Below are positions 33,524 to 38,732 of a DNA stretch of 38,732 nt, piece by piece. Under the pieces are notes generated by a model. It made no database searches. It had not been told where the DNA came from and was given only the letters and a program-made list of their open reading frames with translations. Position 1 is the first letter of the stretch, and every line of letters begins with the position of its first letter. Origin of the DNA: Albimonas sp051747505 (GTDB taxonomy: Bacteria; Pseudomonadota; Alphaproteobacteria; Rhodobacterales; Rhodobacteraceae); the NCBI GenBank assembly GCA_051747505.1, contig JBNJGE010000008.1:1-38732 (forward strand). The letters are read 5' to 3'. A program made the position numbers and the translations under genes.

Positions 33524-34821
33524 GCCCTAGCCTCTGTCGGCTTCGAGCGCAGGGCCACAACATTTTCGGCCCGCTCGTCCGATAGGCCGTCGAGGAAGTT
33601 CGCCCACGCCTGCGCCGCCGCGCGCATCTCCTCGCGGTAGCTGTGCCGGTTGTAGACGGCAGCGATGCCGCTGATCGTGCCTGAGACGTGGTTCAGCAAC
33701 CGCTCGACGACGTGGACCGCCACGCCAAGCCGCGCCATTCCCGAGGCCGCCGTGCGGCGGAGGTCGTGAAGACGCCAAGGGGGCAGCGTCACGTCATCGG
33801 GGTCCTCGCCGCGCTCCTCCGCCATCTTCCGAAGCTCCAGGAGCATCGCCGCGTCCAGCCGCTTCTTCGCCTGCCCGAAGCCGGAGACGGGGCGCGGCGG
33901 GAAAGGGCCGTCCTTCCGGCGCGCAAAGGCAGCCGGAAACAGGAAAGGATCTTTGCTCTGGCGCGGCAGGGCGCGAATGATCTCCAGCGCTTGTTCGGAG
34001 AGTGGCACGACGTGCGCGCGCCCGTTCTTCACCCGCTCGCCTGGAAGCGACCACTCCGTCGCCTGCAGGTCGATCTCCGACCACTGCGCCGCGGAGACTT
34101 CCTCGCGGCGCTGCGCCGTCAGGAGGAGCAGGCGAAACAACGGCCCGAAGCGCCCGCCTACGGCGTCGCAGGCGCGCAGGAAAGCGCGCAGCTCGTCGTC
34201 GGAGAGGACACGATCTCGCGCCACCTCCTTCGCCGGGGCCTTGATGCGGTCAACCGGCGTCGTCTCGATCATTCCGCGCTCGACGGCCCAATTGAAGAAG
34301 CGCCGCACGACCGCGAGTATCCGGTTGACCCGGACGCCGGCCCCGCGAGCCTCCGCGCGGTCCAGCATTCTCAGAATGTCGCGCCGCGTGATCGTCTCGA
34401 TGGGGCGCCTGCCAATCTCGGGATACACATGCAACTCGAACATCCGGGCGATCTCATCGGCCGTTCGCAGACGAGGGCGGCAATAGCGGGCGATGAACTC
34501 TTCCGCTGCGGCCTGCACCGTCTCCGGGGGCTTGCGCTTCGCCTCCAGCCGCTCTGCGCCCGGATCGAGCCCCCGTTCCACCTTGGCGCGGGCTTCCCGC
34601 CATGCCTCGCGAGCATCCTTGAGGCCGAGCGCAGGATACGTCCCAAGGGACATTCGGCGCTGCTTGCCGTGGAGCCGATACACGAAGACCCACGCCCGCC
34701 GCCCCCCGTAGCTGATGCGCAGCGCGAGCCCCGGATAGCCGGCGTCGAAGTGGTCGACCTGCCCTGTTTGGGGGGGCTTCAGGCGCTCGACGGCGGCAGC
34801 GGTCAGAGCACGTTTCGGCAT
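33520..34821 (-). CDS. tyrosine-recombinase integrase (P4 type)
   Basis: The 433-residue phage integrase has an N-terminal DUF4102-like domain (DFDAGYPGLALRI-type start, KQRRMSLGTYPALGLKDAREAW), a SAM-like core-binding domain (about 100-185) and a catalytic domain. The catalytic domain holds Arg238, His352-x-x-Arg355 (LHDLRRTAASG), His378 (LLNHVSG) and the nucleophile Tyr390 (AAVYNRHSY). All residues needed for strand exchange are present. The ATG at 34821 has AAGGAG upstream. It lies 163 bp from the right attachment repeat and reads inward, the usual arrangement for tRNA-targeting elements. Confidence 0.95.
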   Translation of the reverse strand: MPKRALTAAAVERLKPPQTGQVDHFDAGYPGLALRISYGGRRAWVFVYRLHGKQRRMSLGTYPALGLKDAREAWREARAKVERGLDPGAERLEAKRKPPETVQAAAEEFIARYCRPRLRTADEIARMFELHVYPEIGRRPIETITRRDILRMLDRAEARGAGVRVNRILAVVRRFFNWAVERGMIETTPVDRIKAPAKEVARDRVLSDDELRAFLRACDAVGGRFGPLFRLLLLTAQRREEVSAAQWSEIDLQATEWSLPGERVKNGRAHVVPLSEQALEIIRALPRQSKDPFLFPAAFARRKDGPFPPRPVSGFGQAKKRLDAAMLLELRKMAEERGEDPDDVTLPPWRLHDLRRTAASGMARLGVAVHVVERLLNHVSGTISGIAAVYNRHSYREEMRAAAQAWANFLDGLSDERAENVVALRSKPTEARA

Positions 34822-34837
34822 GTCCGCGGCTCCTTAA

Positions 34838-34892
34838 AGGTAACAATAGGTAGCATAGAAGGTGTGATTTCCGGTGCTGCCTGATGCTACCT
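34838..34892. promoter_or_regulatory. right arm-type integrase-binding sites and int promoter region
   Basis: AGGTAACA (34838-34845) and AGGTAGCA (34848-34855) are 10 bp apart, followed by the inverted pair TGCTGCCT (34875-34882) and TGCTACCT (34885-34892), also 10 bp apart. They match the octamer near the left end. The integrase promoter must overlap them, which implies self-regulation by binding. Confidence 0.6.
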
Positions 34893-34983
34893 TATGCACC
34901 ACGGAGGCGCGTGTTTTCAAGGAAAATCAGTATGTTTACGGGTGGGGATGCGCGCTAGTGAGACGCTATGAAACCCATGAGTA

Positions 34984-35033
34984 GCGGACTTCTAATCCGC
35001 AGGTTGCAGGTTCGAGTCCTGCAGGGGTCGCCA
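34984..35033 (+). repeat. attR: 50 bp direct repeat of the tRNA-Arg 3' end
   Basis: An exact copy of 22722-22771. The sequence to its left does not complete a tRNA (no D arm or acceptor 5' strand), so this is an attachment-site remnant and not a second tRNA gene. Confidence 0.95.
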
Positions 35034-35058
35034 GAGCCGTGGGCGTTCTTCAGTGATT

Positions 35059-36354
35059 TCAATCGCCGGTTCCACCTTGCCGGCCCCCGCCGGTCGGCGT
35101 CGGCTCCAGGAAATCAGCGTCGAGCTCCGCGGGGGAGCGGCGGCCGGAGAGGCCGAGGGTCAGGTCCAGCTCGGCGGTCAGGTCGGCCAGCAGCTCGCCC
35201 ACGCCGCGCTCGCCGGCCAGCGCCAGGGCGTAGGCGTAGGGGCGGCCGATCAGGACGGCGCGGGCGCCCAGGGCCAGGGCCTTGGCGATGTCGGCGCCGG
35301 TGCGAACTCCGCTGTCGAAGAGGACGGGGAGGCGGTCGCCGGCGGCCGCGACGATGCCGGGCAGGGTGTCGAGGGCGGCGACGGCGCCGTCCACCTGCCG
35401 GCCCCCGTGGTTGGAGACGATCAGGCCGTCCATGCCGGCCTCCGCCGCCAGCCGGGCGTCCTCCGGGTGGGTGACGCCCTTGAGGAGGATGGGCAGGCGC
35501 GTCCAGTCGCGCAGGCGGGCGAGGTCGTCCCAGGTGAGGTCGGGGCGGGAATAGGTGGAGGCGAAGCGGCGGACGTTCTCCACCGTGTCCTTCACGCTGA
35601 GGCGGCCGGAGGCGTCGCGGGGGCGGCGGCGCAGCAGCTCCAGCGCGGAGGCGAGCGCGGCGGGGCCGGGGCGGGGCGGGCGGCCCAGCGGCGGGGGCGT
35701 CTCGGTCAGGGCGCGGAAGGCGGGGTCGGTGACGTAGTTGGCGATGCCGCGGCCCCGCAGGAAGGGGAGGTAGCCGCGGGAGAGGTCGCGGGGGCGCCAG
35801 CCGAGCTCGGTGGTGTCCAGGGTCAGCACGATCGCCTCGCAGCCGGCGGCCTCGGCCCGGCGCACGAAGCTCCGGGCGACCTCGTCGCGGGCGGACCAGT
35901 AGAGCTGGAACCAGACCGGGCCGGGGCGGGCGGCCTCGGCGATCTCCTCCAGCGGGGCGCAGGCCTGGCTGGAGATGACGAAGGGGATCCCGGCGGCGCC
36001 GGCGGCCCGGGCGGCGGCGAGGTCGGCGCCCCTGTGGGCCATGTCCAGCACGCCGATGGGGGCGAGGCCGAGGGGGGCCGGCAGGGTGCGGCCGAAGAGG
36101 TCGGTGGAGAGGTCGCGCTCGGAGACGTCGCGCAGCATGCGGGGCGCGATGCGGTGACGGGCGAAGGCGGCGCGGTTGGCGGCCATGGTCGCCTCGGCCC
36201 CCGCGCCGCCGGCGATGTAGGCGCGGGCGTCGCGGGACATGCGGGCCAGCGCCCACGCCTCCAGCTCCGCCGCGTCGCGGGGGATGGCGGCGCGGCGTCC
36301 GACGAGGCCGGCGAGGAAGATCTCGGTCTGGCGCAGGCGTCCGAGGCTGGGCAT
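35059..36354 (-). CDS. FMN-dependent alpha-hydroxy-acid dehydrogenase (LldD/lactate oxidase-like)
   Basis: The 431-residue TIM-barrel flavoprotein oxidises L-2-hydroxyacids such as L-lactate. Visible are RMLRDVSERDLSTDLFGRTLPAPLGLAPIG, WFQLYWSARD, TLDTTELGWRPRDL, LPILLKGVTHPEDA, the active-site SNHGGRQVDGA with the base His, and the FMN-phosphate segment FDSGVRTGADIAKALALGARAVLIGRPY. The ATG at 36354 has AAGGGAGA upstream. Upstream in-frame codons belong to the promoter region shared with the divergent cupin. Its stop is only 25 bp from attR, so the insertion did not damage it. Exact substrate is uncertain. Confidence 0.9.
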   Translation of the reverse strand: MPSLGRLRQTEIFLAGLVGRRAAIPRDAAELEAWALARMSRDARAYIAGGAGAEATMAANRAAFARHRIAPRMLRDVSERDLSTDLFGRTLPAPLGLAPIGVLDMAHRGADLAAARAAGAAGIPFVISSQACAPLEEIAEAARPGPVWFQLYWSARDEVARSFVRRAEAAGCEAIVLTLDTTELGWRPRDLSRGYLPFLRGRGIANYVTDPAFRALTETPPPLGRPPRPGPAALASALELLRRRPRDASGRLSVKDTVENVRRFASTYSRPDLTWDDLARLRDWTRLPILLKGVTHPEDARLAAEAGMDGLIVSNHGGRQVDGAVAALDTLPGIVAAAGDRLPVLFDSGVRTGADIAKALALGARAVLIGRPYAYALALAGERGVGELLADLTAELDLTLGLSGRRSPAELDADFLEPTPTGGGRQGGTGD

Positions 36355-36439
36355 GGCGCTTCTCCCTTCCGGGCGCCGCGACGCAGCCTTCGGCGGGGGC
36401 GCGGCGTTGGCCCATGGACGCCGAGAGACCGGAGGTCGC

Positions 36440-36931
36440 ATGACGCCCGAGACGCTGACACTGGAGCCGCATCCGCCCGTTCCCAACAACCCCCGGCTGC
36501 CGGTCCTGGTCTGGCGCGGGGCGCTGGGGCCGCGGCCCTCGGCGGAGGCGGCGGAGCGGATGTTCGCGGCCAATGGCTGGCCGGCGGCCTGGCGCGACGG
36601 GATCTTCGACTACCACCATTACCACAGCAACACGCATGAGGCGCTGGCGGTGGTCGCCGGCGAGGCGCGGGTGACGCTGGGCGGGCCCGGCGGGCCGGAG
36701 GTCACGCTGCGGGCAGGCGACATCGCCGTGCTGCCGGCGGGGACCGGGCACAAGCGGGAGGACGCGCGCCCGGGGCTGCTGGTGGTCGGGGCCTATCCGG
36801 AAGGGTGCTCGCCCGATCTGTGGCGCGGGGCGCCGGACGTGGCGGCGCGGGCGCGGATCGCGTCCCTGCCGGTCCCGCCGACGGACCCGGTGCAGGGCGG
36901 GCCGCTGGCGCGGCTCTGGGAGGCGGGGTGA
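36440..36931 (+). CDS. cupin-domain protein (YjlB-like)
   Basis: The 163-residue small beta-barrel protein has the first cupin motif in YHHYHSNTHEALAVVAGEARVTLGG and the second in GDIAVLPAGTGHKRE. These give the His/Glu metal ligands. Overall it resembles the YjlB group, whose function is unknown. The ATG at 36440 follows GGAGG at short spacing. It is divergent from the hydroxy-acid dehydrogenase with an 85 bp gap. Confidence 0.85.
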   Translation: MTPETLTLEPHPPVPNNPRLPVLVWRGALGPRPSAEAAERMFAANGWPAAWRDGIFDYHHYHSNTHEALAVVAGEARVTLGGPGGPEVTLRAGDIAVLPAGTGHKREDARPGLLVVGAYPEGCSPDLWRGAPDVAARARIASLPVPPTDPVQGGPLARLWEAG

Positions 36932-36974
36932 TTCGGCCTTGCCTCGGGCGGCCCGAGCGGGCATATCGCGGGGC

Positions 36975-37019
36975 ATGAACGCCTCGATCCGCATCTTCCG
37001 GATTTGCATTACCCGCTGA
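36975..37019 (+). CDS. possible 14-codon leader peptide upstream of cysS
   Basis: ATG at 36975 opens a short frame encoding MNASIRIFRICITR and a TGA at 37017. It sits in the 170 bp cysS leader, contains one Cys codon, and is followed by a 9 bp inverted repeat (37028-37036 with 37073-37081). A cysteine-responsive attenuation element would look like this, but one Cys codon is weak evidence. Confidence 0.3.
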   Translation: MNASIRIFRICITR

Positions 37020-37101
37020 CACCCGGTCCGCGGCGGCGCCCTCTCTCACCCTGATCCCGAGACATCGCCGGCCCGCCGCGGCGCCTCCATGCGAGGGCCC
37101 G

Positions 37102-38517
37102 ATGAGCGAGCACCCCATCCGACTGCGCGACACCGCGACGGGCGAGAAGATCCATTTCGTCCCCCGCGACTGGCGCGAGGGCGCGGCCGACCCGCATGTG
37201 CGGATGTATGTCTGCGGGCCGACGGTCTATGACCGGGCGCATATCGGCAACGCCCGCCCTGCCGTGGTGTTCGACGCGCTGTTCCGGCTGCTGCGGCATG
37301 TCTATGGCGAGGGGCGCGTGACCTATGTGCGCAACCTCACGGACGTGGACGACAAGATCAACGACCGGGCGGCGGAGCGCTTCCCCGACATGCCGCCGCT
37401 GGAGGCGATCGCGCGGATCACGCGCGAGACGACCGGGTGGTATCACGAGGACATGGACGCGCTGGGCGTGCTGCGCCCGACGCACGAGCCGCGGGCGACC
37501 GAATACATCCCCCAGATGATCGGGATGATCGGGGAGCTTATCGCCGCCGGCCACGCCTACGAGGCGGAGAGGCATGTGCTGTTCGACGTGGGCAGCTACC
37601 CCGACTACGGCGGGCTGTCGCATCGCGACACGGAGGACATGCTGGCCGGCGCGCGGGTGGAGGTGGCGCCCTACAAGCGCGACCCGATGGACTTCGTGCT
37701 GTGGAAGCCCTCGACCGAGGACCAGCCGGGGTGGGACTCGCCCTGGGGCCGCGGGCGGCCGGGCTGGCATATCGAGTGCTCGGCCATGTCCAAGGCGCTG
37801 CTGGGCGAGGATTTCGACATCCACGGCGGCGGCGCGGACCTGCTGTTTCCCCATCACGAGAACGAGCGGGCGCAGAGCTGCTGCGCGGCGCCCGGCCACG
37901 GCTTCGCGGAGGTCTGGCTCCATAACGGGATGATCCGGGTGGAGGGGCGGAAGATGTCCAAGAGCCTGGGCAACTTCATCACGGTCGCCGATCTGCGCGA
38001 CAGCGTGCCCGGCGAGGTGATCCGGCTCGCCCTGCTCTCGGCCCATTACCGGCAGGAGCTGGACTGGACGGAGAAGCTGGCCGAGGACTGCGAGAAGGCG
38101 CTGCGGAAATGGCGAAAGGTCGCTGCGAGCGCAGGTCCCGATCTCGAGATCTATCCGCCTGTCGTCGAAGCGCTTTGCGATGATCTGAATACGCCGAAGG
38201 CGATCGCTGAGTTGCACCAGCTTGCCAACGGAAACGACGCCAATGCCTTGAAGGGGAGCGCGCAGCTGCTGGGGCTGCTTCTCGACGACATGGGCGACTG
38301 GTGCGAGGCGCCGAGTGTGGATCACTTCGACCAGCGGCTGATCGAGTCTCTCATCAAAGAGCGTGCGGATGCCCGGAAGGCGAAAGACTTCTCGCGCGCC
38401 GACGCCATACGCGACGCCTTCGCCGCGGCGGGCGTCATCATCAAGGACACGCCGCAGGGGACAGAATGGGAGCTCTCGCCCGAATTCAACCCCGCCCGTC
38501 TGGAGGACGTGCAATGA
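37102..38517 (+). CDS. cysS: cysteinyl-tRNA synthetase
   Basis: The 471-residue class I synthetase charges tRNA-Cys. It has MYVCGPTVYDRAHIGNAR with the zinc-ligand Cys and the HIGN motif, TYVRNLTDVDDKI, PGWHIECSAMS, GGGADLLFPHHENERAQ, the KMSKS motif in GRKMSKSLGNF, and a C-terminal anticodon-binding domain (LIKERADARKAKDFSRADAIRDAF). The ATG at 37102 follows GAGGG. It overlaps the next gene by four bases. The stretch about 38100-38300 has visibly lower third-position GC than the rest of the gene. Confidence 0.97.
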   Translation: MSEHPIRLRDTATGEKIHFVPRDWREGAADPHVRMYVCGPTVYDRAHIGNARPAVVFDALFRLLRHVYGEGRVTYVRNLTDVDDKINDRAAERFPDMPPLEAIARITRETTGWYHEDMDALGVLRPTHEPRATEYIPQMIGMIGELIAAGHAYEAERHVLFDVGSYPDYGGLSHRDTEDMLAGARVEVAPYKRDPMDFVLWKPSTEDQPGWDSPWGRGRPGWHIECSAMSKALLGEDFDIHGGGADLLFPHHENERAQSCCAAPGHGFAEVWLHNGMIRVEGRKMSKSLGNFITVADLRDSVPGEVIRLALLSAHYRQELDWTEKLAEDCEKALRKWRKVAASAGPDLEIYPPVVEALCDDLNTPKAIAELHQLANGNDANALKGSAQLLGLLLDDMGDWCEAPSVDHFDQRLIESLIKERADARKAKDFSRADAIRDAFAAAGVIIKDTPQGTEWELSPEFNPARLEDVQ

Positions 38518-38732
38518 CCCGCGAACGGCTCTGGCTTTTCGACACCACGCTGCGCGACGGACAGCAGACCGCGGGCGTGGACTTCTCGGGCGAGGACAAG
38601 GTGAAGATCGCGAAGGCGCTCGACGAGCTCGGCATCGACTATGTCGAGGGCGGCTGGCCGGGGGCGAACCCGACGGACTCGGACTTCTTCGCCAGCGCGC
38701 CGGCGTTGAGCCGGGCGACCTTCACCGCCTTC
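38514..38732 (+). CDS. cimA: citramalate synthase, 5' part only
   Basis: The frame opens with ATG at 38514 inside the cysS stop (ATGA overlap) and runs off the window after 73 codons. LWLFDTTLRDGQQTAGVDFSGEDKVKIA and the following ALDELGIDYVEGGWPGANPTDSDFF are characteristic of CimA of the DRE-TIM metallolyase family (the DTTLRDG signature; GGWPGANPTD distinguishes it from 2-isopropylmalate synthase). It condenses pyruvate and acetyl-CoA to citramalate in the threonine-independent isoleucine route. Confidence 0.9.
   Translation, partial: MTRERLWLFDTTLRDGQQTAGVDFSGEDKVKIAKALDELGIDYVEGGWPGANPTDSDFFASAPALSRATFTAF

Larger units (their letters stand above)
22722..35033. mobile_element. 12.3 kb integrative element, candidate phage satellite, in tRNA-Arg
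   Basis: The element is bounded by 50 bp direct repeats of the tRNA-Arg 3' end. It encodes a tyrosine integrase next to the right repeat and reading inward, an AlpA-like regulator, a RepA-like ATPase, an iteron-like motif array, and a four-gene cassette with a small-terminase-like first gene. Toxin-antitoxin and membrane-protein cargo follow. It is visibly less GC-rich and more mosaic than its flanks. There are no capsid, portal, large-terminase or tail genes, so it is not a full prophage. The layout matches Gram-negative phage-inducible chromosomal islands and P4-like satellites; an integrative element of another kind remains possible. Confidence 0.85.

Noticed and set aside
34984..35033. 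Second tRNA-Arg gene
   Set aside because: Only the 3' 50 bases are present; the D arm and 5' acceptor strand are missing. It is attR.

Overview
The window looks like chromosome of a high-GC alphaproteobacterium, most likely a Rhodobacterales relative. The evidence is very strong G/C third-position bias, a VPLPA-type C-terminal sorting signal, 3-hydroxybutyrate dehydrogenase, a GhrA-type reductase, the order mreB-mreC-mreD-mrdA-rodA, and a purM-purN pair. The assignment comes from gene content and style, not from a database search.

Host left part (1-22.7 kb). A cut-off membrane protein and a FrnE/DsbA-like protein share an overlap, followed by 3-hydroxybutyrate dehydrogenase. A leftward intrinsic terminator with no gene in front of it (2011-2040) suggests a small RNA. 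Next come an orphan YejA-like solute-binding protein, a LysE/ArgO exporter, a DUF502 membrane protein, a VPLPA-CTERM surface protein with a strong terminator, and a GhrA-like reductase. The cell-shape cluster (mreB, mreC, mreD, mrdA, rodA, all leftward) is interrupted between mrdA and rodA by a rightward LpxO-like hydroxylase gene. mreB is divergent from a protein made of two tandem Mesh1-like HD domains plus a small membrane protein. This block is bracketed by two inverted copies of a ~115 bp intergenic repeat. A BTAD/TPR regulator, recQ, purN and purM follow.

Integrated element (22.72-35.03 kb). A tRNA-Arg(TCT) gene is the integration site. A perfect 50 bp copy of its 3' end lies 12.26 kb away at 34984-35033, next to a tyrosine integrase. 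The cargo is visibly more A/T-rich and patchy. Read leftward from the integrase, it encodes an unknown protein, an AlpA-like regulator with conspicuous inverted-repeat operators, two small ORFs, a RepA-like ATPase, a dense array of 13 GGAAC/GTTCC motifs beside an A/T-rich tract (candidate origin), and four tightly overlapped genes of phage-packaging flavour. Beyond these lie a VapBC45-like toxin-antitoxin pair, a small membrane protein, decayed fragments and a rightward pentapeptide-repeat membrane protein. The int-alpA-rep-origin-packaging layout resembles phage-inducible chromosomal islands. I read it as a candidate alphaproteobacterial phage satellite, or a relative of one, that may be undescribed. 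The satellite interpretation is inference; the insertion itself is directly visible.

Host right part (35.03-38.73 kb). An FMN-dependent alpha-hydroxy-acid dehydrogenase, a divergent cupin, a possible 14-codon leader ORF, cysS and the start of cimA (overlapping cysS) restore the high-GC host style.
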